Origin: Spiroplasma eriocheiris
GTDB lineage: Bacteria; Bacillota_I; Bacilli_A; Mycoplasmatales; Mycoplasmataceae
Length of the DNA stretch: 64,000 bases
Assembly (NCBI RefSeq): GCF_001029265.1
Contig: NZ_CP011856.1
Coordinates: forward strand, 682,001 to 746,000
Reading direction: 5' to 3'
The notes below the pieces were generated by a model, which saw only the letters and a list, made by a program, of their open reading frames with translations, was not told where the DNA came from and did not search any database. Positions 1 to 11,391 of the stretch are shown here, in pieces; position 1 is the stretch's first letter, and every line of letters starts with the position of its first letter. The translations under genes and the position numbers were made by a program.

Positions 1-245
1 ATGTTGAAATTAAATCGGGAACACCCCAGAGTGTTTTAGAAGGGTTATTAAATTCTCCACTTGTCTATAGCAATATTTCTAAAACATTATATAGTGCTTT
101 ACAAGATGGCAAAATTATAATTACCTTTGATCAAACGATTCCTAATGATGGGGCACCACATGTAATAGAGGTTAAAATTGATGGGGGACAAACAGAAAAC
201 TATTTTGGAACAGCAATTCTAAAAACAAGTCTTATTATTAAGTAA
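1..245 (+). CDS. C-terminal fragment of a repeat-domain surface protein
   Basis: Only the last 80 codons are in the window; the reading frame starts at base 3 and stops with TAA at 243-245. The end of the fragment has the pattern NDGAPHVIEVKIDGG followed by a Y-F-G-T-A run and a beta-strand-like tail. This is the same pattern as the units repeated in the 994-residue protein at 8260..11244 (DGLPH, then a D/N-rich strand, then Y-x-G-x-A). I infer that it is the last repeat of a paralogous surface or adhesin-like protein. No enzymatic motif is visible. Confidence 0.75.
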   Translation, partial: VEIKSGTPQSVLEGLLNSPLVYSNISKTLYSALQDGKIIITFDQTIPNDGAPHVIEVKIDGGQTENYFGTAILKTSLIIK

Positions 246-277
246 AATATTAAACAAAAAGTGAGAAGGATAAAACT

Positions 278-2086
278 ATGGGCCTAAAAGAAAAAGTATT
301 CGCTGGACAAACAAAAAAATTTAAGCGAAAAGCTTCGAGTCTTTCAATTATTAAATTTGCCATTGCACGCGTTAAAAGTTCAATTATTATTTGAGTTTTA
401 TTGGGTTTATCTTCCACACTATTTATTGGAATTGGTTTAATGCTCTTTTTATCATCGGCAACGGCTGAAAGTTTAATAATTAATTTTCAGTATGGGGTGT
501 TAATTTTTAATAATATCTTTTTAATTTTATTTATTTTATTAGTAGTTACAAAAATATTTAGTCAAGAATTTGCGAATGGAACATACTTATTAATTTTATC
601 AAAACCATATTCTCGCTTTAGTATTTTTCTTTTAAAGTTATTGTCAGTCTGACTAATGGTATTTTTTTTCCTTGGTTCTAACATGTTAATCGCATTTTTA
701 ATTGGTTATCTTGGTGAAGTTATTACCAATAATGAAAATTATTTTAGTTTATATAAAAATTTAATTTTAAAATTATTAATTTATTCATTAATGTTAAGTT
801 ACTTTACGATTAGTGGGACAATTTTTACTTCAACTTTTTTAAATTCCCAAGTGGTATTAATTATTAATGTTATCTTTTGTAGTTTGTTTCTAATTGGTGG
901 AATGCCATATTCATTAATTATGAATATTGGTAATAACATTAGTTTAAATTTTGAAAATGTGACCCAAGATTATCAAGTCAAAAATATTAAAAATGCATTA
1001 TTATTTAATAAAAATGTTGAACAGGAAAATGTTAAATATCCAAAAATCTCAAAAGCCATTTATGATTTTTATATGCAAAAAGATTTGCCAACAATTAACT
1101 TAATCTTAGCTAATAATGATGATAGTAATTCCCGCACTGAACGATTAGAAAATTTATATCATCAAGTTTTTGACTTAACGAAATTTCAGCAACTGAATAA
1201 ACTAACCGGAAGTGATGTTACAAGTTGAAAGGGTACTTTTAATGGTCAGTCAATTAGTAGTATTATTACTAAAAATGTTGCCAATGGAAAAGATACTAAT
1301 ATTAATGTTACAGTTACTAACAAGTTTGCTTTTAAAACAATTGAGGAGTTCGATGATAATAATCCTTACCAACAAGAACTAAAACAATTAGTTAATTATT
1401 ATGCAAAAAACTTTGATTGAAATACATATTATAATTTAAGATTATTTTATTTTAATTCTTTAGTAACTTTTGACTCTAACGAAACTTATTTTAATGTGTA
1501 CGGTAGCGGTGATTCCGAACCAACAATTAATGATAAAGGGATTGATCCCATTGATATTTTTCAAACTTTTTATCAACAAGATAATGGTGGTTCGTTACCT
1601 TACTATGTTATTAATGATCAAACATTTAAACAAAAATTTAAAGATTTTTTTCAAAACCCAGTTTTATTTGTCACTCAAGAACTTGAAAAAAATATTATTC
1701 AAAAAGTTTATGACTATAAAATAATTCAAACTCAACCAGTAAAAATTACTAATAATCTAAAACAATATCAATCATTGTCGGAAAAATATAGTTTAATTTC
1801 AAAAGTAAATATTATTGAACATTGAAATCAAATTTGAACAAGTTCGCTTTCCTATTTACCAACTGGTTTTGCACCGCTAGAAAATAGTCATATTGATTTT
1901 GATAACCAAAAAAACTTACTAATGAGTTATCAAGATTTTCCTTTACAGTTAACAGCTGATAATAAAATTGCTCTTAATTATCAGCCTTACTTAAACATTA
2001 CCTTGATTCGCGATATTTATCTTTACTTAGCAGCCGGGTTAATTATTTTATCGGCGTTAATTTTACAACGTAAAAATATTACATAA
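278..2086 (+). CDS. ABC exporter-like membrane protein (602 aa)
   Basis: The ATG at 278 follows a GAGAAGGA ribosome site 8 bases upstream, and the frame runs to TAA at 2084 with several TGA codons read as Trp. The N-terminus is basic. Hydrophobic segments lie near residues 35-60, 70-95, 125-150, 165-190 and 195-215, then comes a long polar region (about residues 225-570) probably outside the cell, and one last membrane span near the C-terminus. The motif SQEFANGTYLLILSKP resembles the short cytosolic coupling segment of ABC-2 type permeases. The ATPase gene starts 20 bases downstream and a lipoprotein follows, so the three form an operon. What it transports is unknown. Confidence 0.75.
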
Positions 2087-2105
2087 CACGGAAGGGAGGT
2101 GAAGT

Positions 2106-3065
2106 ATGAGAAAACAAAATATCACAAAGGTAACTAATGCACCAGTTATTGTTTCATCAAAACAACCAGTTATTATTGTTGATAATTTTGTTCGAAAATT
2201 TAAAAAAAATACAATTGGACCCTTTAATTTCACTGTTACCAAAGGAAAACTCCATACTATTTTAGGGGCATCGGGAAGTGGAAGAACAGTTTTAATTAAA
2301 TCATTAATTGGTGGTTTAAAGGGATACAAGGGTTCAATTACAATTGAAGGTAAGAAGGCAGGTAAAATTGCCGCTAAACAAAAAATTGGTTATGTTCCTG
2401 AGTATATTACATTCCCAGAAAATATTAGTGCCTGAAGTTTTTTAAAAAACTTTGGGAAAGCTAACGGGATCCATGGGCAATATTTAAAATATCGACTGGA
2501 ATACTTAATGAAGTCCTTAGGGATCTGAGAATCCCGAAACAAAGATGTTAATTCATTTTCGTCCGGGATGAAAAAGCGGGTGATGATTATTCAGGGAATT
2601 ATCCATGACCCCGAAATTTTAATCTTGGATGAACCAGAAGCAGGATTAGATGTTGAAAACCGGGAAAAAATTATTAAATATTTAAAAGCATTAACATTGC
2701 GAGGAAAAACAGTCTTCTTTTCATCGCACTTGTTAAATGAAATTAAAGATTATATTGATGAATTTACAATGGTGATGAATGGCCAGCAATACTATACTGG
2801 TAATTTCAAACAATTTAACCTTAGTAACACTTACTTCATTGAATGTAAACGTCCGGATTTAATTTCGCGATTTCTAACAATCAATAAAGCAGTTAATTGG
2901 TATGATAAAAATACTAATCGCTTATTCTTTATCATTCCATCCCCATTATCACTATTTTATATTACTAATTTTGCGCTTAAATATAAAATTCCGGTCACTA
3001 AAATTTCAACTGCAGAGTTTACCTTTAATTTTTTAAATCAAAAAATTACCCATAACCAAAAATAA
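2106..3065 (+). CDS. ABC transporter ATP-binding protein with Walker A Lys to Arg change
   Basis: This is the ATPase partner of the preceding permease; a strong GGGAGGTGAAGT ribosome site precedes the ATG. The domain starts near residue 20. Walker A reads GASGSGRT, with Arg in place of the Lys that contacts the ATP phosphates. The signature region is FSSGMKKR, Walker B is LILDEPEAGLD, and the switch His lies in FFSSHLLNE. Apart from Walker A the domain looks complete; the 319-residue length is normal and includes a C-terminal accessory region. In characterised ABC ATPases, changes at the Walker A Lys usually abolish or strongly reduce hydrolysis, so activity is uncertain. Confidence 0.9.
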
Positions 3066-3086
3066 CTTATCAAAGGAGAGGATAAA

Positions 3087-4670
3087 ATGAAAAAGCTATT
3101 AACATTTTTAAGTACCTTAAGTTTAACAGCGACCACTACCACAACCATTGTTGCTTGTTCCTCACATAAAGATAATAAAAATGAAGCTGAATCATCAGCT
3201 TCCTTAGATGCGAAAGTTTTAAATGATATTGTTAATAAAACTAATAAGTATTTTTTAGACTTTTTAAATTCTAACCAATATGTTGATACTACACAATATG
3301 GTTCAGAAGTCTTCGCTAACTTCTTCAATAAAGTTAATGATCAAGAACCAACTGCTATTATTGATATTGCTGATAGTAATTTTAATCAGGGGATTAATAA
3401 TATTAATACTATTTTTAAAAACTATTTAAACCAAATTAATATTCAAATTGCCCAAGAATACTCCAATGTTTATGTTAACAGTTATCCGTTAACTTGAAAT
3501 CTCGAAAAAAATATTAGTACCCTAAATTTTATTAATTTAGAGGATTTAAATAGTTTAAATCCAAGTGTGGAGATTGATGGTTTAAAAGCTGTTAATTACC
3601 AACTTAATATCAACTATACGGTTAAGTATAAGGAAATAACATCAATTAATAACTTTACCTTTAGTTTTATTGTAACAAATAGTCCTGATAAAATTAAACA
3701 ATTTCAAACTGAATCAATGGCTAAATTATCTGGGAATATTGTAAAATATTTTGGTGAGGGAAATACCATTATTGATAAGAATCCAAAATATCAAAAATTA
3801 TATGATAAATTTGATATTAATTATTCTCGTACCCACATTAATTTAGATAATATTGTGCAAACAGAATTAATTGACTTTTTAAATAAAGATCCTGATTTAA
3901 CTGATTTAATGCAGCATGTGACTTGAAATGATGATAAATCAATTTTAACGTTATTAAGTGGAGCGTTAAATGATGTTACAAGTGGGCACGCAGTACCCAA
4001 ACTACCCCAAAATAGTTCGTTTGTTTGAGCTGGAGAAGGACCATTTGATGCTAATAAAGTAACAGCGGATGTCTTTTATAACTTTTTAATTAACTTATTA
4101 CAAGTATTTAATATTAGCGATGGTGAATTACAATTGGCTAATTTTAATGTAAACTTATCAAAAATTAGTGTCGCAGGAATGCCCTTATCGGGAGTAGCTA
4201 GCAAAGATGGTAAACCATTAAATGTTATTATTGGGATTTCGAAAGAAGGGTTAAAACAAAAATTAATGAATTATTCCCAAATTGTAGTGTCTTTCTACAA
4301 GGAATATCGAATTGAATCTTATAAAGATCATCAAATTCTGCATGTTTCAAGTAAGGTTTTTGATGAATTAAAATCAGCGCCAAACTATACTGAATCCTTA
4401 CCATTTTTATTTAATAATTTCTTAGAAAAAGAAAACATTAAAAACCTTGCCGATATTGGTTTATTTTATCTAGGTGACGATACAATTGTTAATACTGTAG
4501 GTCGTCCTGGTAGTTGAACAACTATTAATGAGAATCAATTAAAATATAAAGATGGGGGACATGGTTATAGTTTTAGCTTTATGTTTGGGGATCATACTTT
4601 TGATGGCTCAATTTCATATTCACCATGGTCAGCTGTTTACCTACCTAATTTATATGTTAATCGGAATTAA
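3087..4670 (+). CDS. Lipoprotein, paralogue A (527 aa)
   Basis: The N-terminus is a mollicute lipoprotein signal: basic MKK, a hydrophobic stretch, and a lipobox ending TIVAC, so Cys24 or so would be lipid-modified and the protein would sit on the outer face of the membrane. The mature part is mixed alpha/beta with many Asn, Asp and Lys and no motif I recognise. It shares long blocks with the protein at 5008..6564 (for example QINIQIAQEYSNVYVNSYPL and QKLYDKFDINY), so the two arose by duplication. It starts 21 bases after the ATPase gene with its own GGAGAGG site, and is probably cotranscribed with the ABC genes. Function unknown. Confidence 0.85.
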
Positions 4671-4734
4671 AAATGGTTCAATTAATATAATAAAATTTTT
4701 AAAACAATTTTAATAAAACAACATAAATAACATT

Positions 4735-4771
4735 AAAAAGATTATATTAAATTAAAATATAATCTTTTTTT
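4735..4771 (+). terminator. Rho-independent terminator
   Basis: An A/T-rich hairpin (AAAAGATTATATT paired with AATATAATCTTTT) is followed by a T run. It closes the operon 278..4670. Confidence 0.85.
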
Positions 4772-4861
4772 AGTAATGTTATTTTACTAGTCATTTAAAT
4801 TAAATTTATCAATAATTTCCATAAAAAAAATAATTTAAATTTAAAAAAACTTAAAAGCAAG

Positions 4862-4904
4862 TTTTTTTTTTTTTTTTATTACAATATATTTGTATCTTTA
4901 TAAA
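4862..4904 (+). promoter_or_regulatory. Promoter region with T16 tract before lipoprotein B
   Basis: A run of 16 T (4862-4877) ends where a -35 hexamer would lie (TTATTA, 4876-4881), 17 bases before a -10-like TATAAA at 4899-4904. The lipoprotein start is about 100 bases further on. A tract of this length abutting promoter elements is a candidate slippage switch of expression, as known for variable lipoproteins in some mycoplasmas. Promoter assignment is by eye. Confidence 0.5.
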
Positions 4905-5007
4905 TCGACAACATAATAAATAAAATTAATATTACAATGAGAAGCAAAGGTTTTGAAAATGGAAAAAAATTGTTAATGCAAAAAAGCAAAAATAAGGAGA
5001 GGACACT

Positions 5008-6564
5008 ATGAAAAAAATATTAACAATTTTAGGCACAATTAGTTTAACAACCGGAGTGGCAACGACACTAATTGCTTGTACTGGTTCTAAAATAAATAAC
5101 GCTACTCCAAATACTACAACAACCAAAGATGCTAAAGTTTTAAACGATATTGCTAATATGACAACTAAATATTTTTTAGATTTTTTAGGTTCAAATCAGT
5201 TTATTGATGCTACTGAATATGGTTCTCAGGTATTTAGTGAATTTTTTAATAGCGTTAGTGCAAGCCAACCAACTTTAACAGTTAAAACAGATGATAAAAA
5301 ATTTCAAGAAGGAATTGCTAGTATTAATGCAATTTTTAAAACTTATCTAAACCAAATTAATATTCAAATTGCCCAAGAATACTCCAATGTGTATGTTAAC
5401 AGTTATCCGTTAACTTGAAATCTGGATAAAAACACTAGTATGTTAAGTTATATTAACTTAATTAAATTAAATAAACTAAATCCAAGTGTTAATATTAATG
5501 GTTTACAAGCTGTTAATTATCAACTTAATATTAGTTATACTATTAATTATAAAAAATTAACGGCAATGAATAATTTTGGTTTTAATTTCATTGTTACAAA
5601 TGACCCCCAAAGAATTAAAAAATTTCAAACTAAATCAATTGCTAAAATATCTGGTGCGATTTATAAATACTTTAACAATAATGATATTATTATTGATAAA
5701 AATCCAAAATATCAAAAGTTATACGATAAATTTGATATTAATTATACAAAATCCCATTTAGTTTTAGATAACATTGTCCAATCAGAATTAATTAATTTTT
5801 TAAATAATGACCCGGATCTTAGCGAAATTATGCAGCAAGTAACCTGAAATGATAGTCAATCAATTTTAACATTATTATCTTCTGCCATTGACCAAACAAC
5901 AAATGGAATGGGTGTTGCCAACCCTAAATATTCTTCTGATCGCTGAGCAGGGGTGGGATTCCAACCAGAGCAAATTACTCCCGAAAACTTTTTAAATTTT
6001 TATACTGACATGTTAAAAATCTTCAAAATCACTGAAGATAAATTACAATTAGCTAGTTTTAATGTTAATTTAGCAAAAATAAACATTGCAGGCATGCCCT
6101 TATCAAGTGTGGTAACTAATAGTGGAAAACCTTTAACTGTTACTATTGCCATTTCCAAAGAAGGATTAAAACAAAAACTAATAAATTTTGCAACGATTAT
6201 TACTAGTTTTATGAAACACTATCGAATTGAATCAGCAAGCGACCACTGAATAATTCACTTACCAAAAGAACTATTTAATAAAATTAAAACCAAAAAATAT
6301 GATGGGGCCTTAATTGATCTTAATAATGATTTTTTAGCACAGGAAGATATTAAGAAATTGCCCGATATTGAAATGTTTACCCTGGGAGATGAAACAAAAA
6401 GTAAACATTCATGAGTTACCCGCGATGAACATACAATTGGGATTAATAAAAGATGATACTGAAGTTTTGATCTAATGTTTGGAAATAAAACTGTTGATAA
6501 GTCAATCTTTTATACTCCGTTAACGTCTTGATATTTTTATTTAAATTTTAAAGATGATTTATAA
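5008..6564 (+). CDS. Lipoprotein, paralogue B (518 aa)
   Basis: It starts with a lipoprotein signal (MKKI, hydrophobic core, lipobox TTLIAC) behind an AAGGAGAGG ribosome site. It aligns along its whole length with the protein at 3087..4670, with near-identical blocks in the first half (IQIAQEYSNVYVNSYPL) and in the region AGMPLS followed by ISKEGLKQKL. Unlike paralogue A it is not tied to ABC genes: it has its own leader with a T16 tract and its own terminator. It is predicted to be surface exposed; the function is not recognisable. Confidence 0.85.
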
Positions 6565-6578
6565 AAAATAATTTTATT

Positions 6579-6610
6579 AAAAAAGATTATATTTAATATA
6601 ATCTTTTTTT
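6579..6610 (+). terminator. Terminator, probably bidirectional
   Basis: The hairpin AAAAAAGATTATAT / ATATAATCTTTTTT with a three-base loop has A runs on one side and T runs on the other. It lies between lipoprotein B (plus) and the Cys-rich ORF (minus), and can serve both. Confidence 0.85.
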
Positions 6611-6613
6611 ACT

Positions 6614-6745
6614 TTATTTTCGACTATGATCATCATTCGGTTGGCATTTTGTACATTCACTGCATTTTGTTCCGTTGGTGTGTTGGGCTCCTGATAAGTT
6701 ACAACTGCAATTGCATCCTGTACATTGATTATTACAATTTCCCAT
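6614..6745 (-). CDS. Small Cys-rich protein (43 aa, 8 Cys)
   Basis: A short ORF on the minus strand starts with ATG at 6745, has an AGAAGGG site about 9 bases upstream, and stops at 6614 directly beside a terminator hairpin. The product has cysteines at 4, 8, 11, 13, 15, 28, 31 and 34, giving CxxCxCxC and CxxCxxC clusters, and a polar tail ending in HSRK. The arrangement resembles metallothioneins or small zinc or iron-sulfur proteins, but I recognise no family. A second, even richer Cys protein is at 46689..46838, also ending in a short SR-containing tail. The ribosome site, terminator and Cys spacing argue that it is real despite the length. Confidence 0.6.
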   Translation of the reverse strand: MGNCNNQCTGCNCSCNLSGAQHTNGTKCSECTKCQPNDDHSRK

Positions 6746-7061
6746 ATTTTTCCCTTCTTTCTACCTTGATTATAACTCTATAAATAATTATTTTTCTAAT
6801 TTTTTTAAAAATTATCGATTATACTATAAATTATTAGATTTTTATTATTAAAGTAACATACATAATACTAGAAAATTTTTTAATAAAAAATAAAAAAATT
6901 AGGTAAATAATAGAAAATAGTTATATAATGTGAATTAGGAGGGCAAAAACTTCCTAATAATGAGGGTTGTATTAAAATTAAGAAGTTTAAAAAACATTTA
7001 AGACTAATAATATAACCATCAAATAGATTATTAGAAATACTTTCATAAGGAGGGAAACATT
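6746..7061. other. Intergenic region before chitinase
   Basis: A/T-rich spacer of 316 bases. The AAGGAGGG site for the ORF at 7062 lies at its end. A possible -10 (TATAAT, 6924-6929) is visible upstream. I see no other gene or RNA. Confidence 0.4.
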
Positions 7062-8049
7062 ATGAAAATTTTATTAACTTTATTATCATCTTTATTATGT
7101 AGTTCTTCAGTGAGGAACGGTTACTAGTCATACAATTGATCCATTAGCAAATAAACCATTATTAGTTGGTTATTGGTATGAATGAAATGATCAAATTAGT
7201 ATGAAAAATGTTGATCAAGCATATAATGTAATTGATGTTTCATTCATGACAACAATGACCCCAGGAGCAATTCCTACTTTTACGCCCCAAGCAAGTGACT
7301 TTATTCAACAAATTGAATATCAACACAGTTGAGGACATAAAGTATTGCTTTCATTAGGAGGCGCAACTGCTAATATTAAAATGGCATTATCTCAACAACA
7401 AACTTTCGAAAATCAAATTAAAACATATGTTAATGAATATGGAATTGATGGAATTGACATTGACTTAGAAGGTAGTTCAATTACCGCGGGAGATAATGAA
7501 AAAGTTATTGTGCAATCATTAATTAATTTAAAACAATATTATTCAACCCAAAATAAAACATTTTATATTTCATTAGCACCTGAGTTCCCTTATTTAAGAG
7601 GCGCAACTGGGGGTTATGTTTCTTATATTAATGATTTAAAAGGATATTATGACTGGGTAAATCCCCAATTTTATAACCAATTTGGAGATGGTATTAGTGT
7701 TGAAGCCGCTGATCATGATGCAATGCCATATTTACCATGGTGGTTAACAAATGATAATACTCAATACAAAGGGGAATTCTTATACCTAATTACTAAATAT
7801 ATTGCGAATGGTGGGGGAATTAATAATTTTGTCCAAATTCCCGCTGATAAATTAGTAATTGGTCTTCCGGCAACTCCAAATGCAGCTGGTAGTGGGTATG
7901 CTACCAACGCTGATATTAAAAAAGCTTATGAACTTTTAGTTAACAACCATGTTAATGCCCGTGGGTTAATGACATGAGCTGTTAACTATGATGCAAAAAA
8001 TAACTGAAATTTTGCCAATGCCTTTAAAGAAACTTGGGGGAAACAATAA
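7062..8049 (+). pseudogene. GH18 chitinase-like secreted protein, frameshifted after the signal peptide
   Basis: An ATG at 7062 behind an AAGGAGGG site encodes a hydrophobic signal-like start (MKILLTLLSSLL) that runs into TAG after 21 codons. The mature enzyme continues in the +1 frame from about 7111 to TAA at 8047: WGTVTSHT, the strand PLLVGYWYEW, the LSLGGA segment and the catalytic motif DGIDIDLE, in which the Glu is the family's proton donor. A later PQFYNQFGD segment fits the GH18 barrel. Skipping one base near 7110 joins the two parts into a protein of about 328 residues. Chitinases of this family cut chitin, plausible for an organism living with arthropods. As written, the enzyme has lost its signal. 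Confidence 0.85.
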
Positions 8050-8160
8050 GTTATTTTATGAATATAAAGAACAATTAACTAACTTTATGCTAACCTTTCT
8101 AAAATATTAATTGCAAAATTTACTTTTTTCAATTATAATAAAAATAGTTAATGAGAGTAC

Positions 8161-8203
8161 GAAAAGTACCAAACAGATTAATTTTTGTTTGGTACTTTTC
8201 TTT
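8161..8203 (+). terminator. Terminator after chitinase
   Basis: Long stem GAAAAGTACCAAACA paired with TGTTTGGTACTTTTC, then TTTTA. Confidence 0.85.
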
Positions 8204-8259
8204 TATTAACATCTGAAAAAAATGAAAAACTTACATAATATATAAAGGAGGGATGATGA

Positions 8260-11244
8260 ATGGAAAGTCAACATAATCAATCCAAATTATGTAAAAAATG
8301 TTATCAAAAAATTATTAATTTTTTAAAAACAAAAAATAATATTAAAAATTTAATTATTTTTAATATTACTACAACTGATAATTTTAGTAAAGAAAATAAA
8401 ATTAATCCTGTCATTATTTTTAAATGTCAAAACCATTATTTTGGATTATTTACAAGAAATAATTTAAGAGAAAATCCGGACCAAGTTAATTTTCAAACCA
8501 AAACAGTAACTTTACCTACTAGTTTGGTTATTAAGAAGTTTAAAGAAAGTAAAAAAAATCTTGATGTTAAAGTAAATAAAAATGCTCTTGTTAACGTCAA
8601 ATCTTGACCTCTTGCCCCGGTTAATTCACCATTTGCTTTAGAACCTAGAAAAAAAGAACTAGCTTATTTTAATAAGCAACAATTAAAATATTATAAAGTA
8701 AATGTTTTTAACCAACATAAGCATTATTTTAAAACCTTATTTTTAAAATCAAATCATCGTTTTACCATCATTTCATTGTTAATTGGAACTTTACTACTTG
8801 GTTTAGGGATTGGTGGATGACAACTATTTGAAGATTTAAATCATCCCCAACCTCATGTTGACCGTCGAATTAATATTTCCCAGGATGGGGGAGATTATTA
8901 TAAAGCCGAAGCAATTATTCATAATACTTCCTCAAAAGAATTATTAGCCGCTGTCCAACATATTCCCAATTTAAACCCAGATTTGCAAAGTGCAATTAAT
9001 GATAATACCACAATTTTAACAACTAGTGATTCCCTTCAATATGATGGGGGATATCACTTAATGAAAATTAATATTAATGCCCAACATTCTGAAATTTTTA
9101 AAGGAATTACCAGCCTTACGATGAATATTAAAGCCAATAAATTTGATATTTCCTGGTTAGACGGTAACTTTACCCATAAGAATGCTGTTCATATTGGTAA
9201 TATTGATCCAACTAATTTATTAAATGCCCTAAAATTATTACCAAATTTGAATCCTAATTTAGCAAGTGTTTTACGTGAAAAGGGAATTGAAGTTATTAAT
9301 ATTAAAGGCAAAATGATTGATGATGGTTTACCCCACCCAATTAATTTTACGCTAGATGCTAATAATACAAATGACTTTAAAGGGCAACTTAATTGTGAAC
9401 TAAATTTAATTTCGGATAAATTTGATATTTCTAATTTAAAAAATGATTATACAACATCATCACCAGTTACAATTCATGATACTAGTTTTAATAGTTTAGT
9501 TTACTTAATAACATCGGTAGTTGGGATGGATAAACATTTAATTGCGGCGGCTCAAGATGCTAATATCATTTTAACTACCGCTTCGCAATTACCTGCTGAT
9601 GGTCAAAGTCATTTATTAAAAGTGACAATGGATGCTACTAATACACTTGCTTATAGTGGTAGATTGACAATTATGATTCCAGCCATTGCTGGTAAAATGA
9701 AAATTAACACTCTTAGCCAAGATCTAACCACGAAACCACCCGTCGTTGAACCAAATACGGATGAAGAAAGTTTACGAAATGCGTTGCAAAAAGTACAAGG
9801 GATTAACCAAACCACTTTAAATGTTTTAAAAGAAAGTAACTTATTAATTTCCACTCATTCTAATTTACCAGATGATGGATTACCACATGAAATTGATATT
9901 AACTTAAATGCCTATAAAACTTTAGATTATACCGGAACGGCGACAATTAAGTTAATGACCAAAACAATTAAAACTGATATTACAAATGATGGGGGAAATT
10001 ATACTAGTTATGGAAATATTATTAGTAATAGTGTCGATTCACCAGCTTTAATTAAAGCACTAAAACAAATTAAGCAAACTAATCCGGTGATTTTAAGTGC
10101 TATTAATGATCCGAAGGTAATTGTTAATACAACTTCGAAATTACCGCAAGATGATTTAATCCATGACATTGAAATTACTATTAATGCCAATCAATCACAA
10201 GATTATACCGGAACGGCTAAAATTTTAATTTCAATGGTTTATCCCAAAACAGATATTACTAATTGAAACCAAGATTTAACAAGTTCACCACCAATTGTGG
10301 AACCTGATTTAAATTCAAAAGAATTATTAGATGCCTTAACAACAGTCAAAGGTTTAGCTATTGATTTAAAAAATATCTTAACCTTACCAGGTCTAACAAT
10401 CACAACAGCTTCAAAACTAATTTATGATAATAAACCCCACCCAATAACAATTGTTATTAATGCTGATAATACTGAACATTATAAGGGTCAAGCAAAAATA
10501 ACATTATTAATAACTGCTAGTACAATTGATTTAAGTTACTTTAATGGTGATTATTCAGCAGATGGTGATTATACTATTAATGGTATTACTCAAGAAGAAC
10601 TAATTAAAGCAATTACAAGTGATCCTCACATCAATCCTATTTTGAAAACTGCCGTGCAAACCCCTGGAATTACTGTTAGTACAACGACAAAAATTCCTCC
10701 TAACAATAGTACTGTTAAAACAACAATTATAATTGATGGAACCCATACAAAAAAATACTTTGGCCATGCCACAATAACAATGACCTTACGAAATAATTCA
10801 ACCGCTCCGTTCCAAATTAATATTGGTTTTAAATCACATGATTCTTATAACGGCACTTCTTCTAGTGATTTTCATTCAGAAACTCATATCTTATTAGATT
10901 ATTTTGACTATGCTGATAGTTGAGATAGTTTTGTTAAAAAATATCCGTCTGTAACCTTAAACGGTTCATTAAGTGTCCATGCCTGAGGAGAGGATGGCAG
11001 TCTTACTAATATGAAAACGACAACAACAAATATTGCCTTAAATAATCCCAAGACTTCTCCTGCCACATGAGAATGTAAAAAAAGTGGGAGTGTTATTGGG
11101 AATCAACTTATGGCGGTTTGATTCTATCTATGACATGATGATCACAACATTTATTGAGCATTCCAACGCCAAGAAGATTCGTTCTGATGTAGTTCAGGAG
11201 CCTATTATTATGCTAATTTAGATAACATTTATTTTGGACAATAA
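8260..11244 (+). CDS. Repeat-containing membrane-anchored surface protein (994 aa)
   Basis: The ATG at 8260 has a GGAGGGATG site. Residues 1-165 form a basic, cytosolic-looking domain with an early CKKCYQK pair of cysteines. Residues about 167-188 are a membrane span (ISLLIGTLLLGLGIGGW). From about residue 200 to 850 come seven tandem units of about 93 residues. Each has an L-x-x-A/L-x-x-I helix, then a T/N-x-LPxDGxxH turn, then a strand ending Y-x-G-x-A. A distinct C-terminal domain (about 855-994), rich in Trp, Tyr and His, follows. The layout (one span, then stacked beta repeats) suggests an adhesin-like protein of the kind Spiroplasma uses on its surface, but I cannot assign it to a named adhesin. 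The same unit ends the protein at 1..245. Confidence 0.8.
8860..10815 (+). repeat. Seven tandem protein repeats of about 93 residues
   Basis: The units are recognisable by the recurring DGxxHxxxxxxNA, then Y(S/T/K)G, and by the boundary motif (F/I)DIS or TDIT with D-Y-T-x-S-P. DNA identity between units is low, so the repeats are old and not a source of recent recombination. Confidence 0.75.
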
Positions 11245-11263
11245 GATAATTCAATTATAAAGA

Positions 11264-11298
11264 ATGCTGATTAGAAAAATTAAAATCAGCTTTTTTTA
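11264..11298 (+). terminator. Terminator
   Basis: The stem GCTGATT / AATCAGC is followed by a T7 run, closing the surface protein gene. Confidence 0.85.
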
Positions 11299-11314
11299 TT
11301 TTCTAGAATGCAAT

Positions 11315-11342
11315 TTGTTAAAAAAATAAAATAAGATATAAT
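11315..11342 (+). promoter_or_regulatory. Promoter of the Lys-rich protein gene
   Basis: TTGTTA (11315-11320), 16 bases, then TATAAT (11337-11342), 45 bases before the start codon. Confidence 0.65.
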
Positions 11343-11391
11343 AATATTAAGTAATAGGGTAGTAAAATAACAGAAAAGGGGAATCAATGTT

